Below are positions 21,109-31,629 of a DNA stretch of 64,000 nucleotides, one piece after another. Source of the DNA: Arachis hypogaea (taxonomy: Eukaryota; Streptophyta; Magnoliopsida; Fabales; Fabaceae); NCBI RefSeq assembly GCF_003086295.3, contig NC_092044.1:71414528-71478527 (forward strand). The letters run 5' to 3'. Position 1 is the stretch's first letter. Every line of letters begins with the position of its first letter. A model generated the notes under the pieces. The model did no database searches and was not told the DNA's origin. It saw nothing but the letters and a program-made list of their open reading frames with translations. The position numbers and the translations under genes were made by a program.

Positions 21109-22234
21109 TTAGTGGCGTCTTCTTCTTGAAGGACCAACAATGTCCTTAAGCTCTTCTATGTCCCTTCCTTGCCTTTGTTGCTCCTCTCTCATTGCTCTTT
21201 GATCTTCTCTTATTTCATGGAGAATGATGGAGTGCTCATGATGTTCCACCCTTAATTGTTCCACATTGTAGCTCAAATCTTCTAAGGAAGTGTTGAGTTG
21301 TTCCCAATAGTTGTTGGGAGGAAAGTGCATCCCTTGAGGCATCTCAGGGATTTCTTGATGATGAGCTTCCTCATGCATCTCTTGAGAACCGTGAAGGGTT
21401 TCTCTTGCTTGCTCCATCCTCTTCAATGGAGATGTCTCCTTCTATGATAACTCCAGCTGAGTAACATAGATGGAAAATAAGGTGAGGAAAAGCTAGCCTT
21501 GCCATGGTGGAGGGCTTGTCGGCTATTTTGTAGATTTCATTGGAGATGACCTCATGAACTTCTACTTCCTCTCCAATCATGATGCTATGAATCATGATAG
21601 CCCGATCCACAGTAACTTCAGATCGGTTGCTAGTGGGAATGATGGAGCGTTGAATGAACTCCAACCATCCTCTAGCCACAGGCTTGAGGTCCAGTCTTCT
21701 TAGTTGGACTGGCTTGCCTTTGGAGTCTCTCTTCCATTGAGCTCCTTCCACACATATGTCCATAAGGACTTGGTCCAACCTTTGATTAAAGTTGACCCTT
21801 CTAGTGTAGGGGCGTACATCTTCTTGCATCATGGGCAAGTGGAACGCCAACCTCACATTTTTCAGACTAAAATCTAAGTATTTCCCCCGAACCATTGTGA
21901 GATAATTCTTTGGACTCGGGTTCATACTTTGATCATGGTTCCTAGTGATCCATGCATTGGTATAGAACTCTTGAACCATTAAGATTCTGACTTGTTGCAT
22001 GGGGTTGGTTAGGACTTCCCAACCTCTTCTTCGGATTTCATGTCGGATCTCCGGATACTCATTTTTCTTGAGCTTGAAAGGGACCTCAGGGATCACCTTC
22101 TTCTTTGCCACAACATCATAGAAGTGGTCTTGATGGCTCTTGGAGATGAATCTTTCCATCTTCCATGGCTCAGAGGTGGAAGCTTTTGTCTTCCCTTTTC
22201 CTTTTCTAGAGGATTCTCCGGCCTTAGGTGCCAT
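21109..22234 (-). pseudogene. R6 env-position ORF, putative plant transposon protein domain
   Basis: Start chosen at the ATG at 22234 (MAPKAGESSRKGKGKTKAS), in a good plant initiation context. The open frame above it has no similarity and includes TATA and leader. Core features: WEVLTNP, VQEFYTNAW, YLTMVRGKYLDF, ICVEGAQWK and LKPVARGWLEFIQRSIIPTS followed by a Thr/Glu-Val-Arg-Ala-type helix, matching the putative plant transposon protein family (PF20167) as I remember it. A frameshift at about 21371-21426 moves the C-terminal coiled coil (EQLRVEHHEHSIILHEIRED...GRDIEELKDIVGPSRRRRH) to another frame. In Athila-type elements an ORF in this place is often called env-like, but no signal peptide or membrane segment is visible, so a membrane role is unsupported. 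Confidence 0.72.
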
Positions 22235-22272
22235 TGATGGTAGTGGAAAACAAAAAAGATTGTGCTTTGACC

Positions 22273-22307
22273 ACACCAAACTTAAAATGTTGCTCGTCCT
22301 CGAGCAA
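22273..22307 (-). other. R6 internal hairpin module before env-position ORF
   Basis: Sense TTGCTCG-AGGA-CGAGCAA (22290-22307; perfect 7-bp stem), then CATTTTAAGTTTGGTGTG, 39 bp before the ORF start. Same module as at the 3' LTR with a different stem. Confidence 0.8.
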
Positions 22308-22414
22308 GAGAAGAAAGAAGAAGAAGAGAATATGGAGGAGAAGGGGAAGTGTAGGTTCAGCCAAGGTATGGAAGAGGGGGTTGTTTTGTGTGAAAATGAA
22401 GTAGAATGGAAGGG

Positions 22415-22422
22415 TATATATA
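22415..22422 (-). promoter_or_regulatory. Candidate internal TATA box for the env-position ORF
   Basis: Sense CCCTATATATACCC about 180 nt upstream of the ATG at 22234 and about 340 nt downstream of the palindromic array. The intervening leader is pyrimidine rich in sense, like a plant 5' UTR. Confidence 0.5.
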
Positions 22423-22763
22423 GGGAAAGGGGAGAGGGTAGGTTCGGCCATTTTAGGGTGGGATTGGGTGGGAAAATGTTTTTGAATTTTGAAGGTAGGT
22501 GGGGTTTATGGGGAAGAGTGGGTGGATGTGAGTGGTGAATAGGTGATTGGGAAGAGAGATTGAGATGATTGGTGAAGGGTTTTTGGGAAGTGTGATATGG
22601 GGAAGAGTAAAATAGGATTATGAGGTAAGGTGGGAATATAGTAGGTGGGGATCCTGTGGGGTCCACAGATCCTGAGGTGATCCTGTGGGGTCCACAGATC
22701 CTAAGGTGTCAAGGAATTCCATCCCTGCACCAAATAGGCATGTAAAATGCCTTTGCACACTAT

Positions 22764-23005
22764 TCTGGCATTTAAACGCCGAGTGGTGCACATTCTGGGC
22801 GTTCAACGCCCACATGTAACATGTTTCTGGCGTTGAACACCAGTTTCATACTTGTTGCTGGCGTTCAGCGCCAGCTTTTCCTCTAGGCACATTCCTGGTG
22901 TTCAAACGCCAGAATGTTGCTTGTTTCTGGCGTTCAGTGCCAGATTCATGCTCTGTTCTGGCGTTGAACGCCAGCCAGATGCTCCTTACTGGCGTTGAAC
23001 GCCAG
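22764..23005. repeat. R6 internal palindromic array
   Basis: About eight units of CTGGCGTTCAACGCCAG-like near-palindromes at 25-35 bp spacing, between gag-pro and the env-position ORF. Same motif type as R6's own LTR array. Confidence 0.88.
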
Positions 23006-23154
23006 TCTGTGCTTCCTCCAGGGTGTGATTTTTCTTCTGCTATTTTTGATTCTCTTTTTAATTTTTATATTTTTTTTCGTGACTCCACATGATCATGTAC
23101 CTAATAAAACACAAAATAACAATAGAATAAAATAAAATAAAAATTAGATAAATA

Positions 23155-23205
23155 AAATTGGGTTGCCTCCCAACAAGCGCTTCTTTAATGTCAATAGCTT
23201 GACAG
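23155..23205 (-). other. Post-ORF motif, R6 copy
   Basis: Plus strand TTGGGTTGCCTCCCAAC followed by AAGCGCTTCTTTAATGTC and AATAGCTTGACA, about 30 bp past the gag-pro stop. Contains TTGGG/CCCAA pairing and the 8-bp palindrome AAGCGCTT. Confidence 0.8.
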
Positions 23206-23236
23206 TGGCTCTCATGGAGCCACAAAGATGATCAGG

Positions 23237-24610
23237 TTAATGTTGTATAGTCCCAACACCAAACTTAGAGTTTGGATATGGGGTCTTAACACCAAACTTA
23301 GAGTTTGGTTGTAGCCTCCCAACACCAAACTTAGAGTTTGACTGTGGGGGCTCTTCTTGACTCTGAACTGAGAGAAGTTCTTCATGCTTACTCTCTTTTG
23401 TCACAGAGGGATGGCCATGTGCCTTAAACACAAGGTAGTCCCTATTCAATTGAAGGACTAATTCACCTCTGTTGGCATCTATCACAGCTCCTGCTGTGGC
23501 TAGGAAAGGTCTTCCAAGGATAATGTATTCATCCTCTTCCTTCATAGTGTCTAAGATTATGAAATCAGTAGGGATGTAAAGGCCTTCAACCTTTACTAAC
23601 ACGTCCTCCACTATTCCATAAGCATGTCTCAATGACTTGTCTGCCAATTGTAATGAGAACAAGGCAGGTTGTACCTCAATGATCCCCAGCTTCTCCATTA
23701 CAGAGAGTGGCATAAGATTTATCCCTGACCCCAGATCACACAGAGCTTTTGCAAAGGTCATGGTGCCTATGGCGCAAGGTATCACAAACTTGCCAGGATC
23801 TTGTTTCTTTTGAGGTAGAGTTTGCTGAATCCAGGTATCTAGTTCATTAATGATCAAGGGAGGTTCACTTTCCCAAGTCTCATTACCAAACAACTTGGCA
23901 TTCAGCTTCATGATAGCTCCTAAATATTGAGCAACTTGCTCTCCAGTCACATCTTCATCCTCTTCAGAGGAAGAATAGTCTTCAGAGCTCATGAATGGCA
24001 GAAGGAGATTTATTGGAATCTCTATGGTCTCTATATGAGCCTCAGATTCCTTTGGATCCTTAATAGGAAACTCCTTCTTGCTTGAGAGACGTCCCAGGAG
24101 GTCATCCTCACTAGGATTTTTGTCCTCCTCCTCCCTTGTGCCTTCGGCCATATTGATCACATCAATGGCCTTGCACTCTCCTTTTGGATTCTCTTCTGTA
24201 TTGCTTGGGAGAATACTGGGAGGAGTTTCAATGACTTTCTTACTCAGCTGGCCCACTTGTGCCTCCAGATTTCTGATGGAGGATCTTGTTTCACTCATGA
24301 AACTGAAAGTGGCTTTTGACAGATCAGAGACTAGATTGGCTAAATTAGAAGTGTTTTGTTCAGAATTCTCTGTCTGTTGCTGAGAAGATGATGGAAAAGG
24401 CTTGCTATTGCTTAGCCTATTGCGTCCACCATTGTTAAAGCCTTGTTGAGGCTTTTGGTGATCCTTCCATGAGAAATTTGGATGATTTTTCCATGATTAG
24501 TTATAGGTGTTTCCATCAGGTTCACTCATGTAATTAACCTCTGTCATGGCAGGGTTCTCAGGATCATAAGCTTCTTCAGAAGCTGCCTCTTTAGTACTGT
24601 TGGATGCATG
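23237..24610 (-). pseudogene. R6 gag-pro, C-terminal part (protease)
   Basis: Continuation of 31630-32566 after R7. Contains the NHPNFSW stretch, a TAA stop at 24497-24499, the coiled coil SIRNLEAQVGQLSKKV, an acidic region, then an aspartic protease with LCDLGSGINLMPLS (Asp at 23735-23737) and YIILGRPFLATAGAVID. The tail carries three NSKFGV repeats. Ends at a stop near 23237 with no RT following. The motif DLGSG differs from the common DLGAS. Confidence 0.85.
23245..23345 (-). repeat. Three-copy NSKFGV-encoding repeat
   Basis: Three copies of CCAACACCAAACTTAGAGTT at about 33-bp spacing (from 23251, 23286 and 23318) at the protease C-terminus. The DNA core is the same ACACCAAACTTA that occurs in non-coding parts of many elements here. 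Confidence 0.85.
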
Positions 24611-25722
24611 TTGCCTGACGGTGTTTTTGTGGAAAAATGAATTTCCAACACACAAATCCAACCGGCAAGTATACCGGCTCGCATCAAGTAGTAATAACTC
24701 ACTTAGAGTGAGGTCGATCCCACAGGGATTGATGGATCAAGCAACTTTAGTGGGTGATTAGTTTAGTCAAGCTAACATTGAAGTGAATTTGGATGAAGTG
24801 TAGCCAACAGAAAGTAAATGGCAGGGAATTAAAAGTGCAGAATAATTAAATTGCTGAAACTTAAAGAACAAGAAAGTAAAATAGCTGAAACTTAAATTGC
24901 AAGAAATATAAATTGCATCAAATGTAAAGGGGGCTGGGGTGCTGGAAATTAAATGAAAGCAGTAGATCCAAGCTTAGAACAATTGCAAGGAAATTAAATT
25001 GCAGGAAAAGTAAATTCAAGGTCACAGTAGCTTAAATGTAAATTGCAGAAGAACACAAGCGCAGGAAATTAAATTGGGAGCAATAAGATGCAACAAAGAG
25101 ACATAGATCATTTCTCAAATCTCAAAGTGAAACTAACAATTTCAATGAAATAGTAAAAACAGAAGGAAAGCCAAGAGCTCAATTGCTCACTTGATCAAGA
25201 CAGAAACAAAATTTAACTCAATTGTGAAATTCAGAAAAGAAATTCAAGATCTCAGGGAATCAATGAGACTAGAGAACAAGTCTAGATCTCAAGCCCTTCT
25301 TTGATCAATTCAGAGAACAATTTGCAGAAGAAAAAGAAGATGAAAGAAATAAATGAAAACTCAGATTCAATTCTCAATTTTCTGAAATTATGCAGAAGAA
25401 GAACAAGAGATTTCAGATCAAGTGAAACAGAATTCCTTCAATTCCTAATGCTCCCTAGTGGAGCTAGCCTCTTTCCAATGGAGCTTCTATTGATGCCTTT
25501 ATATAGGCTTTACAAAATGAAAAATGAAAATGAAATTAAAACAAATTATAAAAATGAAAATCCTAATTTAATTGATCCATGTGCCTTTGAGTGATGATAT
25601 GGGCTTTGCTTGCTTTGGATTTGAGGAGAAATGGGTTTGGTTGGCCTTGATTCAATTTGGTGAGGAATTGAATTAAATTGAATTTTGGTTGATTTTGGCC
25701 CATATGTTGCTCCCAGGAGGCT

Positions 25723-26292
25723 GCCCTGCCCTTGTGGAGGGCAGAGTAGGAAATGGTGCATGCGGCCTCATTGCGTGCGTGCTTGGTGCTGGCCATACCA
25801 AGTTGTGTGCGCGCCCAAGCTCCTTGCCTTTACTTCCTTGAAGGTCTTGTGTTCGAACCTTGGTGAAAGCACTTGAGGAGCAATTTTTCCTTGATTTTCC
25901 ATGAAGAGAGCACGACATTGTCCTGCTCTCCAAGAGGGCAGATCAGAATAATGAGTGCTACTTTGCTTTGGAGTGAGGCTCCAGCTTCGAACCTTGGTGG
26001 AAGCACTTTGGTTTATCTTTGCTTATTTTTTGCCCTTAAAGATACCTTTCACTCATGCCTCAATTGTACGCCAAATATGGATTGCTATATATCGTTGGAA
26101 AGCTCTGAATGTCAGCTTTCCAACGCAACTAGAAGCACATCAATCGGACGTCTGTAGCTCAAGTTATAGCCCTTTGAAGTAGGCATGGTCATGCTGTGAG
26201 CGGCCAGATTTTAACTTAGCGAAAATTTGCTCCAACCTCACTTTGCTTCATCACGATATTGCCCTGCCCTTGGCAAGAGCAGGGCAGTGTGC
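25723..26292. repeat. R7 3' LTR dispersed CTGCCCT...AGGGCAG dyads
   Basis: Three sites, CTGCCCTGCCCTTGTGGAGG plus GCAG (25723), CCTGCTCTCCAAGAGGGCAG (25921-25940) and GCCCTGCCCTTGGCAAGAGC plus AGGGCAG (26263). A sparse palindromic set in the U3 position that other families fill with dense arrays. Confidence 0.55.
26093..26125. other. Conserved U3 hairpin (12-bp perfect stem), R7 3' LTR
   Basis: CGTTGGAAAGCT, 9-nt spacer, AGCTTTCCAACG. Present identically in the 5' LTR (31140-31172). Degenerate relatives occur at about 1436-1467 (R3), 16530-16560 (R4), 19690-19722 and 35551-35583 (R6) and 43896-43928 (R9), each followed by CTGTAGCTC or a similar sequence. Confidence 0.8.
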
Positions 26293-26577
26293 GTGCTGGT
26301 TGTTTCCTCCTTTGATTTGGTCATAGGCCATGCTTTTAAAAGCGTGGCCTAAGCCTCCAAAGTGTGCTCCAACTTCAAAGTGTGCTCCAAAGCTCTTTTT
26401 TCCTCGTTTTTTGTGCTTCTTTGCTTCTTTTTCTTCTTATTTCCTACAAGATTTATAAAATTAAAAGATCAAGGAAATCTTCCAATTAAGCACAAAAGAA
26501 TGCAATATTTAAGCACTAATCATCAATTTCTTGTATGAAAAAGCATGGAAAAATAGGTATATGATGACTTGTCATCA

Positions 26578-26614
26578 CAACACCAAACTTAAACCTTGCT
26601 TGTCCCCAAGCAAG
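26578..26614 (-). other. R7 hairpin/PPT module at 3' LTR
   Basis: Sense CTTGCTTG-GGGA-CAAGCAAG (26595-26614; perfect 8-bp stem), then GTTTAAGTTTGGTGTTG to the LTR start. Confidence 0.85.
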
Positions 26615-28350
26615 AAAAGAATCATGCAATAGAAATTGACAATCCAAGGTAAGAAGAGTAGCAAGTTAATGTTCATGGCAAGCTAGTTTTCTATGCATGC
26701 TACAATTACAAAAGAGATGTAAATGATTGATGCTTCTATCTAGCTCATTTTATGAAATCTTTTTCTTATAATTCTTCCTTGAAACAAGCTTTTGATTTTT
26801 TTTTTACTTCTCCTTTTGGGTGCTTTGCCCCATGAGTTAATAACAAAGCTACGACTTCTAAATGCTTTGTTTTCAAGTATTACCACTTGATACATAAGCA
26901 CCACAAGCATTTAATTAGAGGACTTCATTAATCAATTTTTTTTCTTTTCTTGACTCTCTAATCATTGATGCTCAGAACCTTGAGCTTTGAGGGAGTGCTT
27001 TTGCACTTGATCCTAGCCTTGACTTCTAAGTGTTTTGTTTTCAAGCATTTGGCTTGATACATAAACACCACAAGCACTTAACAAATAAATTGCCATTGGT
27101 ACTCAGAGCCTTCAGCTTTCTCATTCTTTCCCTTTTTCTTTTCTTGCTTTAATTGTATTTGCTTCTTCAAGGTTTTCATGATTTTAAAAGATTTCACAAA
27201 ATGTACTAGATGAAAAACTTCAATTAAATAAAATCCAATGCAATTGAGCAACAATCAATCATACTAGCTTTCCAATACTAGTATGCACATGCTAAGTTCT
27301 TCTTTAATGCCTTGTTTGTTTATGATCATGATACTTTATTTCTTTTGAACTCACAGAATTCAAGTTGTTAGTTATAATGCCACAGCAACATATTGTAAAT
27401 TAAATTCAAGCTATGCTTAGTCATACTACACATGCATACAGAGAATATAAAGACAATCATGCAATTTAAAGTGCTGGAAATAAATGAGAGGAAAAGGAAC
27501 TTTACAACCTTGCAATTTATCTTCTCTATTGTTGTCGTTTTCCTCCCATTCTTCTCCTTCCCATACCAACTCAGAATGCTTGCTTATCCTTAAGCAACAG
27601 TTAGGACAATGGTGGTGGAGTCTAAAATGGATCATGAATGTCTTACACAAGAGGATGTTAGTAGTACATGTGTTCTAAGCAAGCAAAATGAAAGATAAAA
27701 ATCAAGGCACAAAGGACAGAGACATTGTGATTGTAAGCATAAGAAGGTGGGCACAATACTTTGCATAAAAGATAAGTGGCACACCAAACTTAGTGTGACA
27801 CTTTCACTTGGAATTAATGCAAGTATCTTGTAAGAATTAGAATAAAATTTTGTTGCATAGCAACACCAAACTTAGAATGCAACCATATGTCAATTTATTT
27901 GAACTAAAACTAAACAAAAGAAACTGTTATATGTTAAATACAATCACCAAGCCAAGAATCTATCATTAATAAAGCTCTCTTGGTAATGTATTAACAAACA
28001 CAGTAAATAAGCAAACTAAAATAAAAGCATTAAAAATAAAGAATTAACTAAAGTAAACAGAATAACAAAATATCAAACCAAAAGAAAATTAACACTGCAA
28101 AGACATTATGGTTATGTAGACAAGTGGTGTTGCTGAATGATTTGCATAGAAAAATAGGTGGCACACCAAACTTAGAATCTTGGTGTGTCACTTTCATTTT
28201 TTTTTTTGATTTGATGCAATCATCCAAAAAGATTGAAAACAATGTGTTGCATGGCAACACTAAACTTAGAATGTAACCATATGCCAATTTATTGAATTTA
28301 AACAAAGCAAAGAAAGAAAACAAAGCAGAGAAGAGAAATTATACCTACGG
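26615..28350 (-). other. R7 3' internal region, non-coding
   Basis: About 1.7 kb without a supported gene. It has further ACACCAAACTTAG copies (about 27782, 27862 and 28163), and a second hairpin at 27580-27597. Two related segments near 26840-26920 and 27020-27090 share TTTGTTTTCAAG and TTGATACATAA, a local duplication. Confidence 0.7.
27580..27597 (-). other. R7 internal hairpin module
   Basis: Sense TTGCTTA-AGGA-TAAGCAA, perfect 7-bp stem with AGGA loop, followed by a degenerate GAGTTGGTATGG where other copies have AAGTTTGGTGTGG. Confidence 0.7.
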
Positions 28351-28397
28351 TTGGGTTACCTCCCAACAAGTGCTCTTTTAGTGTCATTAGCTTGACA
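28351..28397 (-). other. Post-ORF motif, R7 copy
   Basis: Plus strand TTGGGTTACCTCCCAAC, AAGTGCTCTTTTAGTGTC, ATTAGCTTGACA. The ORF stop codon (28387-28389) lies inside the sense GTCAAGCTAATGAC end of the motif. Confidence 0.8.
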
Positions 28398-29475
28398 TGT
28401 TGTTCTTCACTTTCTTCCTCTTCTTCCAGTTTGTTAAGAGGAATGACCTCAAAGGGGGAGAAGATTCAGCTATTGTCCCTTGCCTTGGCCTTTCCTCAGC
28501 AAGCTTCCTTTTGCAAATGGCTTGATTGATCTTGCTTGCTGGATTAGGGACAGGATTGGTGCTCTTGTTAGTTGCCTTCACTTCTTTGAATTCAAGACTT
28601 GGTTGCTGTGTGATTATTGGAGTTTTGTATTCATCCAGGGCCTTTTGCATTGGTGGTTCCATGAGCTTTTCCTCTATGTACTTCTCTGCTTCACTTGAGT
28701 TTGACTTCTCTTGAGTATCTTCCTCACTTTCTTGCTCTTCTACTTCCTCTTTTGCACTCAACATTTGACTTAATAGCTTTTTCATTGAGGAGGTTTGTTG
28801 ATCTTCCCAACATTTCTTCATCTCCTCTTCATATCTTTTAATCATGGATTCAATTGTTGAGCCGTGTTGTTTCAGGGAAGTTTGAGAGAGTTGTGAATTT
28901 TCATGTTCCTTTGTCACCTCAAGTGCAGTTTCATTTTCAACCACCTCATTCTTCATTGAAAGTTCACTTGATACAGTGGCCTTCTTATCTTGCTCTTCCA
29001 CTTTCTCCTTCACATCCATCAATTGGCCTTCATTTTCCTTGCTCAGTGGTTCTGAGCTCCTCCTTATTTTCTCTAAATCTCCATTCATATTTTTGAAGAG
29101 AGCTTCTTGCCTTTTCCAGGATTGTTCTTGTCTTTCAAAAAATCCTGTGAACTTTTGAAGGAGATCTTCTGAATCACAATTTGAATAATTGTTGAACTCA
29201 TCACAGTATGGATTGCTAAGATTTCTTTGATTTTGACTTTCCCAGTCACAATATGAGTAGTTGTTAGACTCATCAAAATCTGGATCATATTGTGTCTCTG
29301 GGAAGTGTCCCATATGATTCTCTTGCTCATCTTATGTCTCTGAAGCAATTCTCCATGGATTGGAGTGCTTAGAATCTATAAATTCTTGGTGATATTCCCA
29401 GCCACCATTAAAGATTTGTGATGGTGGGTGATATTCCAGAAAATTTGTTTGATCACAAGATGAGTTGAACTCCAT
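28387..29475 (-). pseudogene. R7 private ORF: acidic/aromatic N-terminus plus coiled coil
   Basis: A frame of 363 codons from the ATG at 29475 to 28387 with one in-frame TAA at 29332-29334; the 308-residue part from 29313 is open. The N-terminus is rich in Asn, Asp, Tyr, Ser and Cys with two related units (NNYSYCDWES and NNYSNCDSED). Long charged helices follow (FFERQEQSWKRQEALFKNM, IKRYEEEMKKCWEDQQTSSM), acidic segments, and a basic C-terminus (NWKKRKKVKNN). No retroviral enzyme or gag domain recognised. Layout, low-complexity aromatic N-terminus then coiled coil then charged tail, resembles the R3 ORF, though I see no sequence similarity. Function unknown. Confidence 0.7.
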
Positions 29476-29651
29476 TTGAATTTTGTAAAACACAACACCA
29501 ATGAAAATTGAAATTACTCATATCAAAAATGAGTTTTGCTTAGTGAGGCAAAAACACAAACACCTTGGTTTCAACTTAGAACAGAGAACAAAAAAGAAAA
29601 AAATGCTTGATCTAGACTTCTCACCCACTTAATCATTGTTGATCTAATCAA

Positions 29652-29669
29652 TCCCCGGCAACGGCGCCA
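29652..29669 (-). other. R7 PBS, tRNA-Asp type
   Basis: Plus strand TCCCCGGCAACGGCGCCA, intact, 6 bp from the LTR start. Confidence 0.9.
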
Positions 29670-29675
29670 AAAACT

Positions 29676-31624
29676 TGATGGTGTTTTTGTGGAAAAACGA
29701 ATTTCCAACACACAAATCCAACGGCTCGCATCAAGTAGTAATAACTCACTTAGAGTGAGGTCGATCCCACAGGGATTGATGGATCAAGCAACTTTAGTGG
29801 GTGATTAGTTTAGTCAAGCTAACATTGAAGTGAATTTGGATGAAGTGTAGCCAACAGAAAGTAAATGGCAGGGAATTAAAAGTGCAGAATAATTAAATTG
29901 CTGAAACTTAAAGAACAAGAAAGTAAAATAGCTGAAACTTAAATTGCAAGAAATATAAATTGCATCAAATGTAAAGGGGGCTGGGGTGCTGGAAATTAAA
30001 TGAAAGCAGTAGATCCAAGCTTAGAACAATTGCAAGGAAATTAAATTGCAGGAAAAGTAAATTCAAGGTCACAGTAGCTTAAATGTAAATTGCAGAAGAA
30101 CACAAGCGCAGGAAATTAAATTGGGAGCAATAAGATGCAACAAAGAGACATAGATCATTTCTCAAATCTCAAAGTGAAACTAACAATTTCAATGAAATAG
30201 TAAAAACAGAAGGAAAGCCAAGAGCTCAATTGCTCACTTGATCAAGACAGAAACAAAATTTAACTCAATTGTGAAATTCAGAAAAGAAATTCAAGATCTC
30301 ATGGAATCAATGAGACTACAGAACAAGTCTAGATCTCAAGCCCTTCCTTGATCAATTCAGAGAACAATTTGCAGAAGAAAAAGAAGATGAAAGAAATAAA
30401 TGAAAACTCAGATTCAATTCTCAATTTTCTGAAATTATGCAGAAGAAGAACAAGAGATTTCAGATCAAGTGAAACAGAATTCCTTCAATTCCTAATGCTC
30501 CCTAGTGGAGCTAGCCTCTTTCCAATGGAGCTTCTATTGATGCTTTTATATAGGCTTTACAAAATGAAAAATGAAAATGAAATTAAAACAAATTATAAAA
30601 ATGAAAATCCTAATTTAATTGATCCATGTGCCTTTGAGTGATGATATGGGCTTTGCTTGCTTTGGATTTGAGGAGAAATGGGTTTGGTTGGCCTTGATTC
30701 AATTTGGTGAGGAATTGAATTAAATTGAATTTTGGTTGATTTTGGCCCATATGTTGCTCCCAGGAGGCTGCCCTGCCCTTGTGGAGGGCAGAGTAGGAAA
30801 TGGTGCATGCGGCCTCATTGCGTGCGTGCTTGGTGCTGGCCATGCCAAGTTGTGTGCGCGCCCAAGCTCCTTGCCTTTACTTCCTTGAAGGTCTTGTGTT
30901 CGAACCTTGGTGAAAGCACTTGAGGAGCAATTTTTCCTTGATTTTCCATGAAGAGAGCACGACATTGCCCTGCTCTCCAAGAGGGTAGAGCAGAATAATG
31001 AGTGCTACTTTGCTTTGGAGTGAGGCTCCAGCTTCGAACCTTGGTGGAAGCACTTTGGTTTATCTTCGCTTATTTTTTGCCCTTAAAGATGCCTTTCACT
31101 CATGCCTCAATTGTACGCCAAATATGGATTGCTATATATCGTTGGAAAGCTCTGAATGTCAGCTTTCCAACGCAACTGGAAGCACATCAATCGGACGTCT
31201 GTAGCTCAAGTTATAGCCCTTTGATGTAGGCATGGTCATGCTGTGAGCGGCCAGATTTTAACTTAGCGAAAATTTGCTCCAACCTCACTTTGCTTCATCA
31301 CGATATTGCCCTGCCCTTGGCAAGAGCAGGGTAGTGTGCGTGCTGGTTGCTTCCTCCTTTGATTTGGTCATGGGCCACGCTTATAAAAGTGTGGCCTAAG
31401 CCTCCAAAGTGTGCTCCAACTTCAAAGTGTGCTCCAAAGCTCTTTTTTCCTCGTTTTTTGTGCTTCTTTGCTTCTTTTTCTTCTTATTTCCTACAAGATT
31501 TATAAAATTAAAAGATCAAGAAAATCTTCCAATTAAGCACAAAAGAATGCAATATTTAAGCACTAATCATCAATTTCTTGTATGAAAAAGCATAGAAAAA
31601 TAGGTATATGATGACTTGTCATCA
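29676..31624 (-). repeat. R7 5' LTR
   Basis: 1949 bp, TGATGGTG...GTCATCA. TATA box at 30545-30552 (sense TATATAAA). Hairpin 31140-31172. Dyads at about 30770, 30966 and 31306 correspond to those of the 3' LTR. Confidence 0.93.
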
Positions 31625-31629
31625 TTGCC

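Larger units (their letters stand above)
24616..26577 (-). repeat. R7 3' LTR
   Basis: 1962 bp, TGACGGTG...GTCATCA. TATA box (sense TATATAAA, 25498-25505). Carries the extra 13 bp within 24659-24680 (two CCGGC blocks) that the 5' copy lacks. It has the clearest copy of the GTTGGAAAGCT hairpin. Confidence 0.93.
24616..31624 (-). mobile_element. R7: non-autonomous LTR element nested in R6 gag, TSD TTGCC
   Basis: Flanked by TTGCC (24611-24615 and 31625-31629). LTRs of 1962 and 1949 bp differ by about 22 substitutions and one 13-bp indel by eye (about 1%), so it is younger than R6. The 3.1 kb interior has an intact PBS (29652-29669), one coiled-coil ORF, the post-ORF motif and two hairpin modules. 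No gag domain, protease, RT or IN. Confidence 0.93.

Noticed and set aside
22235..22666. Extended N-terminus of the R6 env-position ORF, rich in Ser, Pro and His
   Set aside because: Composition follows a pyrimidine-rich leader that contains a TATA box and the hairpin; homologous-looking protein starts at MAPKAGESS.
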